A stretch of DNA of 64,000 bases, taken from the NCBI GenBank assembly GCA_030267565.1, contig BRXU01000006.1, positions 2,282,001 through 2,346,000 on the forward strand. The letters are read 5' to 3'. This DNA comes from Pleodorina starrii. Lineage: Eukaryota > Chlorophyta > Chlorophyceae > Chlamydomonadales > Volvocaceae. The notes under the pieces were generated by a model. The model was not told the DNA's origin. It did no database searches and worked only from the letters and a program-made list of their open reading frames with translations. Below, piece after piece: positions 1-10,243 of the stretch (positions are counted from its first letter, which is position 1; each line of letters starts with the position of its first letter). The position numbers and the translations under genes were made by a program.

Positions 1-587
1 TTCAGGTTTGGCTACAAAGGTAGTTGGGTGGATCCGGAGGCCACGGCACAACCGCCCGCGTATCGCAGCCGTGTTACTGCCACGCCTACGCCCGCGCCGA
101 GGAGTGACGCAAGGGAGCACGGCAGCCCCGCTCGCGTTGCATCTTGAGCCCCGAAATCGACAGTCCGCGCATGTGTTCCATGTTAAACTCGAAGCCGCGT
201 GATGATATTGATATAGATAACCAGGTAGATAACAACAGAAACTCTGCGTCGGGAATTGGGAATTTCCAGCGACGTCAGCTCGTGAGCTCTAATTCGTGGG
301 CGCGCCGCCTCGTGCTGATGCAAGCGAACTGCCGCTTGGCCTGATGAAAATCTTTGAGGGAAAAGAGACAGACGATTGAGTTCACACACACTCATTCACA
401 CGCAGACCGTTCAAAACTGCACACGTAACAGCCAGGACGGTATACGCAGCTACGCAGTTCCGCCGCCGCGCCTGGCTCTGCGAAAGGAAGGACATACACA
501 CACTTCCCGTCCCCAATCCCGTCCCAGATCTCCAGTCCCATCCCTCCAGTTCCCAATCCTCAATTTCCCGCCGCCCGGCATCTACGA
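1..587. other. 5' flank and leader region of the UGT80 gene
   Basis: I see no convincing coding segment here. Positions 1-400 are less GC-biased than the rest of the window. From about 480 the sequence becomes a C-rich leader (repeated CCCAGTCCC-like blocks near 510-560) running into the first ATG at 588. It probably holds the promoter and 5' UTR of the downstream gene. No TATA box or other named promoter element could be assigned. Confidence 0.4.
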
Positions 588-3500
588 ATGCTCTCATCTC
601 GGCTCCTGGACCCGCTACGCTCCACCGCCGCCGCCGCCGCCGCCGCGGGTACACGCACCGCGCTGGCCCTGGTGCTGTCCGCCTGCTGGTCCGCCCTCCT
701 GACGGCCTTCCTGCTGCTGCCAGCGCCCCTCAACGCCCTCATCAACGCCCTCGCGGCCGCCTCGCCCCACTCCCGTCTCTACTACCGGTACACTACCAGC
801 AACAAGGCCGCCGCCACCAGCGCCAACACCAGCGCCAGCACCAGCACCAGCAAAGCGCGGTCCGAGGACACCTCCGCCCCCTCCGCTAAGCCCCGATCGT
901 CCCGGGGGGCTTCCACACGTCCGGACGGAGACGATGGCGGCGGCGGCGGGAGCGGGAGCGGGAGTGGCGCCGGGGGTGTGACCCACGGGTCATGCGACGA
1001 CCGAGCGCTGAGCCCCGCCGGGCCGGAGGCGACGGGGACAGCAGCGGTGGCGGCAGAGGAGGAGGAGGGGCGGGTGGAGGTGGAGGTGGGCGACGGTGCG
1101 TTCCTCAGAGCAACGGGGAGCGCCGCCTCGGCGGCGGGGGTGGGCGGTGGTGGTGGTTCCGAGGGCGCGACGGGGGACGCGGGAGGTGCGGTGAGGGCGG
1201 TGTGAAGACATATTCGTGAGGTGTGGTGGTGGTGGTGATGGTGGTGGTGCGTGCGTGCGTGCGGGAGTGGATATTCGAGGGGAATCAAATAAGAAACCTT
1301 GGGAAAACCCCAAACCCATCCCCCCCCCAACCCCGCCCCTGGCCCTCCCCCCCTTTGATGGATGACGCCCCTTTCCCTCCCTGTATGCATCGCAGACGTT
1401 CCAGACACCGCGACCCCGCAGCCCCAGCCCCAGCCCCAGCCCCGGTCACGACCGCCGCAGCTTCAGCTGGTTCGCCGGGAGCTCTGGTCGGACAGGCGGC
1501 AGCAGCAGCGACCCGCGGGTCTGTGTCCGCTGCTGGGTCGGATCGCCGGCTGGGCCAGACCCTACACCGCACCGGCTGCGGCAGCGGATGGGTCGGCGGT
1601 GGCGGCTGCGGGGACGACAGCGGCTGGCGGGGACGGCTGCGGTGGTCCGGCGGGGACGGGGAGAGCGGCGCCTGGCGAGGAGCAACAGCTACAGCAGCAA
1701 CATCGTCAGCAGAATCGGGAGGAGCAGGACCAGGGGCAGTGGAAGCAGCAGGACCAGGACCAGGACCAGCAGTCGCCCGGGATGATCTGGACGTTTGAGG
1801 AGTGTATGGGGCGGTACGGCAGGGTGCCGCCGCTCAACGTACTCATCATGGTGGGTGGGTGGGTGGGGGGGTGGCAAGGGGGGGGGTAGGGTTGCGGCAT
1901 GCGGCATGCGGGGCAAGCAAGGGCAGCCCATTGCTCAGGTGCTCCACCCCCCCTTCTCCCTCACTCAGCCGCACTCCTCTTGTCGCACAACAGCACCGGC
2001 CGCTCCCTCACCCGAGGACCGACCCTAGGGCCCTTCTCTGCAACCCTCCCAACTCCCACTCTGTCCCCTCGCCGCGCTCTTGCTGCCCCCTCCTCCCCTT
2101 TTTCCCTGTAAAGGAGCGTATCACTCCCTGTCCCCCCTTTTCCCGCTTCTCCCTGCCCCATCCCACCCCCCTTTCCTCCGCGGTCCCCGCCTCGCCGCCG
2201 CACAGGTGGCCGGCACGCGCGGCGATGTGCAGCCCGCCACCGCCCTGGGGATGCGGCTCCGGAACCACGGACACCGTGTACGTCTCGCCACGCACGCGCC
2301 GTACCGCGATCTGGTGGCGGGCGCGGGTTTGGAGTTCTTCCCGCTGGCGGGCGACCCGCGGGTCATGATGGAGCTCACGGTCAAACACAGGTGGGTTTTA
2401 AAGGTTTTGGGGTTTTAGGGTTATTGGGGTTTGATTATTTTATTAAAAAATGCATCCCCGAGCGACACCCCCTCGACGCTGCGGCATTTCGCTGCTTTTT
2501 ACGTATTTACCGAGTGTACCGGTAGTATTGGTGGTGTTAGTAGTCGTAGTAGTACAGAGAGTAGATACGAGTAGCGTGCATCCCCTCGGTTCGGTTCTCT
2601 GCGTCATCGCGTTCCCTGCATCCATCCTCGCATGTTCCTCACACCGCACGCAGGGGCATGCTGTTCGGCGACCTGCGCGACTTGGCCTGGTTGAGGCGGC
2701 AGTACGGCCTCATTATGGATAGCTGCTGGGAGGCGTGCGGTGGGGGAGGGGGGGCAGCGGGCGGAGACGGAGACGGTGGAGGCGGCGGCGGTGGAGGCGC
2801 GTTCAAGGTAGGATGGACTAGCAGGGGCCCAATAGCAGGGATGCGGGCCGTGCGGTGATGCTTGGAAGGAAAGCCGCTGTGGGATGTGTGTAACTGAGTA
2901 TGTGTGTGTGGGTGGGTGGTGGTGGCTCGCCGAAAAACAATCGTACTGCGTCCGTACTTATGTCGTCTACCCTTCACCGATTCACCAACCAACAAACCAA
3001 CCAATTAACCAACCAAGTAACCAACCAACCCAACCGACCAACCAAATCGACCTAAACTCCGCCACCGCCGCAGCCCGACCTCCTGATCGCAACCGCTATC
3101 ACGTACGGTGCCGTACACTGCGCGGAGGCTCTGGGGGTGCCGCTGCACGTCATCTCCACCATTCCCTGGCGGCCCACCGGGGTGGGTACGGCGTGTGTGT
3201 GTATGTGTGTTGGGGGGGCGTCTGTGTGCGTGTATGTGCGTGTGTGTACATGTGTGTGTGTGCCTGGTTGCCTGGGGGAGAGGGTTTGGAGTGTTGGGGG
3301 AGGGAACGCCGCTCACCCGAGTTGAGGTGCCGTACCCTCTCCTCGTCCCCCAGGTCCTCCTGAAGCTCGAAAGCATGGCGGCCCCCCGTATACTATAACC
3401 GTATAATAGATAGTGGACCCGTTTGTTCATTGTTTGCCTCATGTAGGTTTGTTTGAATATTGTTTGCGTTGTTCTTTGGCTGTTGTTCTTTCGCGCATTC

Positions 3501-5238
3501 GAACGACAGGACATCTGCCACCCCTGGGCCCGCGGCTTCGATGACACCCTGGCGGGGCACTGCGGGGCACTGGCAGCGGCCGCGCTGCCCCCGCCGCCGG
3601 CATGGGCCAAGAGCACGAGGCTGGGGGCCGCGTACGGCAGGGTGCGTGGGTGGGTGGGGGTGGAGACTGGATGGGGGGGAACATGTGCGTGTGTGTGTGT
3701 CTGTGCGTGCGTGTCTGTGTGTGTCTTGAGTGGGTGGGGCTGGGCTGGGCTGCGGGGCGCGCGCGTGCGCGGCGTCCGCCTTTTGGGAGGTGCCGGTACA
3801 GGGTATAAGGTACAGGCTCGGGGGTCCGTAGTGCTGGGCGGTAGCAGTCTGAAGCGTAAATGGGTGGAGGATTGATTACCCCCGCGCATTTGCGGCGGAG
3901 GCCTTCCGCCCTTATCCCACAAAAACATTCACACCCGCCTTCCCATACACATACACATACACATACACACACGCACCCTTCCCACACCCCCCACCCACAC
4001 GCTCCCCCCCAAAAGGCCGCCGCCGCCTGCCGCGGCGCCGTGGTCCGATCCGCCAATTGGTGGAGTACGGCACTGCTGGACCACACCGCCTGGCTGGGCA
4101 TCTCCGACATTGTAACCCGGTTTCGGAGCAAGCTGGGGCTGCGCGTCGTGTCACTGAGGAACAGCGGATTCGCGCTGTACGAGTGAGTACGGCAGGTGGA
4201 GGACGGCATGCGGAGTACGGCAGGGGGAGAAAGGGGACTGCATATTGATTAACGATCGAGGTGGTGGAGGGTGGTGGTGGTGGCGGAGCGGGTGGGGTGG
4301 GGGGGAAACGCGCGCGCTCTCCCTCCCTCATACCTCTCCCTCACACCTCTCCCATCTCTCCCTCCCTCCCATTCCCATTCCTCCCCCTCCCCCTCCCAAT
4401 AGCCTGCCCACCACCTTCACCTTCAGCCCCTCCCTGGTGCCGCCCCCCCGGGACTGGGGACCCCACGTCGTGGTTTCGGGGCCGCTGCTGATGCCGGAAG
4501 AGATCATGGTGGAGCCGCCCGCGGTGGCGGAAACGGCGGAGCCGCGGCCGCTACTGCCGCCGCCGGAGCCGTCGGAGACGGCGGCAGCGGCGGCGACAGT
4601 GGCTACGGCAGCGGCAGCGGCAACAACAGCGGCAGAGTCAGCGGCGGCGGCGGCTGACGAAGCGGCGGCGGCGGTGTCGGCGGTTGGGCGGGCGGTGGCG
4701 GCAGCGGGCGGGGCAGGTGGTGGTGGTGGTGGTGGCTATGAGCCGCCGGAGGGGTTGTTGGAGTTTCTGGAGCGAGAGCCAGGTGGGTGTGTGGGTGGGT
4801 GGGATGGGTGGGTGGAGTGGGTTTTAGGGTTTGGGTTTTTTTTGGGTTTCAAGGTTTTGAAGGTCCGATCCCTGGAGCCCTTATAAACGCAACGCAACCC
4901 CGCTCACGCTGTCATCCCCTTCTGCCCGTCGCTCACTGCGCTCCGTGTTTCCTCAGATCCTCCTCACCACCAACCCCCCCTCTCTCCGCCCTCCCACACC
5001 CCCCCCCTCCCACCCCTCCAGACCGCAAGCCCCTCTACATCGGCTTCGGCAGTATGACCCTGGTGGAGGGGCGGCAGCTGGGGGCTGCCATACGCCGGGC
5101 GGTGGCGGAGACGGGCGTGCGGGCAGTGGTGTCGGTGGGCGGCTGGGGCTGCCTGGCAGGTCATCAGGAGGAGCGGGAGGAGGAGGGGAGGAAAGGGGAG
5201 GAGGGGGAGGTGGGCTGCACATCGCCTGCCGCCGTGGA

Positions 5239-5273
<35 letters not shown>

Positions 5274-6424
5274 CAGGCAGTAACGGTGATGGCGGTGGCG
5301 GCAGGCAGTGTGGCGATATCTTTCTGGTGCGGGACGTTCCGCACACGTGGCTGTTTCCCAGGTGGGGTCGCAGGGCAAGGTTGGGATGGGGCTTGGGCTT
5401 GGGTTGGGGCTGGGGGTGAGGGCTGGGGCTAGGGCAATGAAAACGATTCTGCCGTGGGGTTGGAGATGGGAAAAATCGCAGGAAGAAGGGGAAGTGGGAG
5501 GAGGAGGCGGGAGCGGCGTGAATGTTCGTCCGCCACTGAATGTGGGGCCTATGTGGGGGTGGGGGTCGAACGTTTGGGCGTCAGGGGCGGCGTTGCAGGG
5601 GGTGGGGGCAAGGGCACAACACCGTTACTCGCCACGTCGCCAGTACGACAGTGGCATGTGACAACCAACCGACCAACCGTACCGACCATTGTTCCCGCGA
5701 CTGCATCCCCAAACCCGTCCACGTGCTGATTGCTGTGTGTGTGCACTGCATGTGTGTGTATGTACGGCAGGGTGTCCGCCGTCATCCACCACGGCGGCGT
5801 GGGCACCACTGCCGCGGGTCTGCTGGCTGGCTGCCCCACCTTCGTGGCCCCGAGCTTCGGAGACCTGTTCTTCTGGGGGGAGCTGTGCGGCAGGGCAGGT
5901 GGGGGGGGGGGCGAGGAAGGAGGGTGCAATGCCGAACTGGCACTTACAGCAGCAAGCCAGCAAGCCAGCCAGGATTGATGCAGGGCGACGCGCGTTACCG
6001 GTGACTCTCGGGCGGATAACCGGCCGCACAGTACAGCAGCTATAATGTTACGTACATTACATCATCATATACAAAAAAGCTCTCACCGTCGTTTTAGCAA
6101 TTTTGATCATACAGTGCCTCCTCCTCTGCGCCGTCGTTCTTTGCGTCCTCGGCGCGCGCAGGTGTGGGTCCGCCTCCCGTGCCCATCTACAAGCTCACGG
6201 CGGCCGACCTGACAGGAGCCATCCGGGTTCTCCAGTCGGAGGGAGCGAGGGACGCGGCCAAGCGCGCGGGAGCCCGACTGCGCCAACTGGACGGACTGGG
6301 AGTGGCGGTGCGGCACATCTACCGCGGCCTGCTGGCGACGGCGACTCCGACCGCGACGGGGCCGGCGGAGATGTCAGCGCATTGTGGCGATGGAGCGCTG
6401 GAGCGTGGCTTGGCGGGGATCTGA
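588..6424 (+). CDS. UGT80-like sterol 3-beta-glucosyltransferase (GT1 family)
   Basis: Predicted to transfer glucose from UDP-glucose to the 3-OH of membrane sterols. Eleven exons agree in phase: 588-1185, 1396-1850, 2206-2390, 2654-2807, 3074-3181, 3510-3641, 4016-4182, 4403-4782, 5022-5361, 5771-5898, 6162-6424 (about 969 aa). The N-terminus has a hydrophobic stretch (ALALVLSACWSALLTAFLLL) and a long low-complexity region. The N-terminal GT-B fold begins at PPLNVLIMVAGTRGDVQP and continues with GHRVRLATH, GLEFFPLAGDP and PDLLIATAITYGAVHCAE. The C-terminal fold starts at KPLYIGFGSM, and the donor-site box is IHHGGVGTTAAGLLAGCP, then FGDLFFWGE and GVGPPPVPIYKL. Family members usually read FGDQ.FWG, so the Gln is replaced by Leu. 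Ala/Gly-rich (about 4500-4780) and Glu/Ser-rich (about 5165-5300) insertions flank the start of the second fold. Exon 1's 3' end (donor GTGCGG) is the least certain junction. A TGTAA motif follows at 6669. Confidence 0.88.
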
Positions 6425-6668
6425 ATGCGAGAATATGCCATGGGCGTGCATGTGAAATAGAAGATAAGGGTTGTGACGTATGCGCGCTCGAGGGCGGGCA
6501 GTTGGGTGAGGTCCGGCTGCGTTGATTTGAAAGAGGTAGGCTGGCGGTTGGGAGTTGGGATGGGGAATTTTCATTGAGCTCTGAAGTCTGGAAAGAAACA
6601 TGGAGACAATTTTACTTATGGTTCCTGGATGTGTTGACGCGGGTGTACACAGTAGCGTAAGCGTCATG

Positions 6669-6673
6669 TGTAA
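6669..6673 (+). terminator. Poly(A) signal TGTAA of the UGT80 gene
   Basis: TGTAA is the usual polyadenylation signal in Chlamydomonas and Volvox nuclear genes. This copy lies about 245 bases after the UGT80 stop codon, with no earlier copy in the 3' flank. The next ORF starts at 6736, so the transcript most likely ends between them. Confidence 0.5.
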
Positions 6674-6735
6674 GCCGAGGCCGATTGTGTCGTACCGCCA
6701 TGCAAAGAGGCAATCTACATAAACCTGCCGGATAA

Positions 6736-7679
6736 ATGGGCAGTAGTTCGAGCTTCAATTGCATAGGGGCATTTTACTGCAAAGTTAGCCTTATCAGGAC
6801 CGTTCCTGACTGTAAAGCGGTTGCCGGAAGCGAAGTGTGCAAGGCTACCGTAGCGGTAACCATGGATACCGCGATAAGCTCACAGCAGACTTCAACGCAC
6901 ATTCCGGCGCCGCATACAGGGCTGAAACCTTGTCAGCGTAGCTGCAGGGGGCTGCTGCTTTACTTTCCTCCCTCGCCGACAGCAGTAAACCGGGAGAATC
7001 CCTACTCATGGCGGAGCAACGAACCAGTTTGCCTGGGCCTGTCAGCAGCTCGTAAAGGCCCCAACTTGGACCTGAAAAAGCTCCACGAAGCTCGGGCAAT
7101 CCCGCCTGAGCAGCACGTCGACTTCTCTCTGGTTCTCGGCCATGCTGTTTACCAGGCCAACATTGATACAAAGGTAAAATTTCTATCAAGTAACCTGGCG
7201 ATGATTTGAGCGCTTTCCGGTCTTGGTTGTAACCGTCAATTGTCGGGTTTTTGGTGAAGGTGCTGCCGCCTGGCTGCATGACCGGCCTCGAGTTTCTGCG
7301 CTTTTGCAAGACGCCATCAATGGCGGCAGCGAACACGGCTTCTGCGACGACCGCATCTGGGTTGGACCGGGGCCTCGACAGCAGCGCGCCAAGTGTCAGC
7401 AGCAGCGCCGACACCTCAACAGCAGCGCCACAGACCACGTTTGTACAGTCCACTGTCAACTCTATCACCAGGCCGCTTAAGGCCTTTGCGAGCGGCTTTC
7501 GCATCCTCACGTCGGATGCCGACACAAACGCCCGCCTGAGCAAGACCTGGACCAGCTTAGTGGAGTTCGACCCCCAGCAATATGCGGCCAAGTTTGAGAC
7601 TCATGCGCAGAAAAATTTCGAGGCCATGTCGAAATGGCTCCGCGACCTGCAGAACGCGGTTTCGAAGCCGAAGGCCTAG
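6736..7679 (+). CDS. Small protein of unknown function, 5' end uncertain
   Basis: I do not recognise this protein. The best-supported part is two exons joined in phase 0: one ending at 7173 (reading NLDLKKLHEARAIPPEQ, then DFSLVLGHAVYQANIDTK, followed by GTAAAA) and one at 7260-7679. The second begins VLPPGCMTGLEFLRFCK, passes through a Ser/Thr/Ala-rich stretch, and ends in an amphipathic helical segment (YAAKFETHAQKNFEAMSKWL) and the tail AVSKPKA before TAG. Starting from the first ATG at 6736 gives about 285 residues. The region 6736-7050 reads poorly in that frame, and another frame looks coding around 6835-6915, so an upstream exon boundary is probably missed. A long antisense frame over the same bases is probably a shadow. 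A TGTAA motif occurs at 8496. Confidence 0.42.
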
Positions 7680-8421
7680 TGCGGCATCGCAGCGGCGTCG
7701 GCGGCGGGCCCGCGTATGGTGGTTTCTTGTCTAAATTATGTCTGCATGGCAGTCTGGTTGTGTAGCGGCTTCCCTAACCGTCACGCTTCCTTCCGGAGCC
7801 TGCCCAGCTGCCTAGGCACTACACTGCCATGGGCACAACACCGCGCCGGCGCACGAGTAAGGGGTGCGTGACCGGAGTTTTCCGTCGCTGTCTGGCATAC
7901 GCGAGCAAAGTAGATGGGGTGCATTCGTGGGATGGGCGCCGCTAGCTCGCGGCATGGTGTAGGAACGCAGGGGTTTTCTCGCTGTTTGTTAGGTTTGTTC
8001 AGGATACTATTCGTGACATGGATGGGCAGAGTTTATAGAAAGCGAGCCAAGCTCGACGGACCGGGCGCGGGGGAACGAAGGGGGGGGGGTAAGCGTTGCT
8101 TATGTCGAACGTTGTTATCCGGTTTGGACTGGGGACAAGCTATTGCCGTATTGCGTGGAACGAACCGAAACGGCACCTCTTTTAGTCACCCTGACGCGCG
8201 GTACGACTTGCATTTGATGACCCTACCCATGCATAATCTGTTTGACGCGCATTGCCTCGCGGCCGAAGGCAGCTGCGATTCGGGAATGAGTCGTCCCGCA
8301 TTGGGCGATGGCCTCCGCCGCTTGACAGTGCCCCGCTTGACAAACTCTCTCCCCAGACGAGTAGTGCAACAAACCGCTGGAGTGCTCCGCGAAGGCGCCC
8401 GGGGCGGCAGGGGCGGTGTCT
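7680..8421. other. Flanking sequence without a supported gene
   Basis: This is probably 3' UTR of the preceding plus-strand gene and intergenic DNA. Base composition is more even than in the large genes. A plus-strand TGTAA lies just beyond, at 8496-8500. I see no tRNA, rRNA or repeat array. Confidence 0.35.
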
Positions 8422-8821
8422 TTATTCTTGTGCGTGCGGCGGTGACGGCGACGGATTTGGGCGGCGGATTTGGGTTGGGCATAGTCCTGTGATTTTGTAA
8501 AGGATGCGAACGGTGGTGGCGTGCGCTTGCTCGTGAGCCATCTTTCCTCGGCTCGAAGCGTCTTCGAATTGTTGCCTCAGCTGCTGTGCCGCCGCTTGGA
8601 GACTCTGGGCAGGGCGACGCGCTCATCCGATTCCTGTCCCGGCGGTATGTACCGTGATGAGAGGCTGGCTGGTCTCTGCAGTCTCGTTTGTTAATTGTGA
8701 TCAGTGGTGGTAGGTTCGGGCTGGGCAGGCAGAGGTTCCTGGCGCTTTGGCAGACCTCCAGGATCTTTTGCATTGTATGTTCGATCGAGGTTGACTCCGC
8801 CTCCCTGTCATCTGGAACCCC
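8422..8821 (-). CDS. Possible C-terminal exons of an unrecognised minus-strand gene
   Basis: Two minus-strand segments read like coding sequence and join in phase 0. The first, 8821-8756, starts after CCCCAG and contains GVPDDREAESTSIEHTMQK. The second, 8604-8422, starts after GCCCAG and reads SLQAAAQQLRQQFEDASSRG, then KMAHEQAHATTVRILYK, ending in TAA. Joined, they give a continuous heptad-like helical stretch (IEHTMQKILE followed by SLQAAAQQL). The donor joining them (GAG/GTCTGC) is weak and I found no convincing N-terminal exon upstream, so this could be a chance frame or a gene remnant. Nothing here points to a function. Confidence 0.28.
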
Positions 8822-10213
8822 CTGGGGACACGTGCTTGTCGCCGTCCTCACCCGGGGGGCGCGAGTCTGGCACGAAATTGTGAGGCCGAGAGCTCACGCG
8901 CGCGGCTTCACGCATGTGGGCGGGGTGGCGCGCCTGGAGTGGCGCGAGCCCACTCCATTTAGGGGGGGGGTGATTGGATCGCTTTAGGGGGGTTTCTGTG
9001 GTTGGATGGCGTTAACGGATCCAGGCCATCGAAGCGCGACTTGATGGTTGATGCACTGGATTTTACCCGCAAGCCGCACAACTTGAGGCTGTTTCGGGCC
9101 ACCACGAACGGGTAGGGCGGTAGGCGGCTGCGGCGGCTTTGAGGCGCGTGTACCCTCGGGAGCACGAACCCTTATGTCGCTCCTTAAGACACCCCCAATC
9201 CGTACGACCAGTACGCGAGGCTCCGCTGTCGGCGTCCCCGCTGGCGTGTTCACTGCGTCGGACAAGCTCTCTGCCTACGACTCCACGGTACTATGTAGTA
9301 GTCGGAGAAACCTTGCACGGCCAATTGCCAGCGTCCGCCTACGGCTTGAGGCACGGTTGGTTGCGGATGTCGTACACGGCCATTGGTGTTTAGGGCCGCC
9401 GGGCCGCGGGACGATGCCGAACAGTGAACAAACGAAAATGCCGCCGTCGGTTTGCACGAGGAGTTATTTTTATGCTGCTGCACCAGAAATTTTGTGACGA
9501 CGGCAAGGGCGGGTAAGATACGAATTTCCACTGGGGATGCGCCATGCGTGAGTATGCACCCGTGGGGCCAGGGTGGGGCATTGGGAAAGGGGCGCAAGGG
9601 CATTCGTGGCAGAGGACCGGCGGGGTTAGCGGAACACCCCGAGGGAACCGGCCCCATTCGACGGGCCTCTTGCCAGGAAATGGTGGTAAAGGGCGTTCAT
9701 CGCAGCGTGGTTTGCCCGCCTCTGGTGGAAACGTGAGATTCTGTCGACGGGTTCGGTCGTTACTTGCAACCGCCATTTGACCCTGACAGTTCCCGAGAGT
9801 GCGGCCTACTGCCCCATCAGCAATATGTCCTCTAATACATCGCATGCAGTGGTCACTACAAATATTTATCTTTTGTAGTTGCTGGACTTGGGCAGGGTGG
9901 CGAAGCGGAACTCGAAAGTAGTCATTCTGCACTATTTTATTACCTCAGTTCTGAAGCACAGTACAGTGCAGTGACAAATGACCCAGATGGGTTTTAAACT
10001 GTGCTCTCATGTTGGTGTGCGTACCTTTGGTGTGCCGCGACGCAGCATGACAATTTCACTTTAGGGATGCCTAACCGCAGGGCAGCCTTGGTGATGCACC
10101 GCACAAAATAAATTCTTCAGAGGATGCCCAATTTGATGCATCTTTCCCGCAACAAGGGCTCCTGGGGCAAGGGGCATCGAACCTATCCAGCTCGAGACTG
10201 ACGAGTCTCTCAG
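8822..10213. other. Intergenic region, no supported gene
   Basis: Several open frames exist on both strands, but none has a family match I recognise or a consistent exon chain. The sequence around 9780-10200 is comparatively AT-rich. It probably contains the promoter and any missed 5' exon of the channel gene: sequence just before the chosen ATG at 10244 stays open in frame back to a possible acceptor at about 10213. Confidence 0.35.
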
Positions 10214-10243
10214 GCGTCAGCGATTGCGGCGGGCGAGGAGCTG

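Noticed and set aside
6845..7591. A 248-codon minus-strand frame opposite the small unknown gene
   Set aside because: The plus strand has a consistent donor/acceptor pair and a stop followed by non-coding sequence. The minus frame runs across the plus-strand intron without a change in character.
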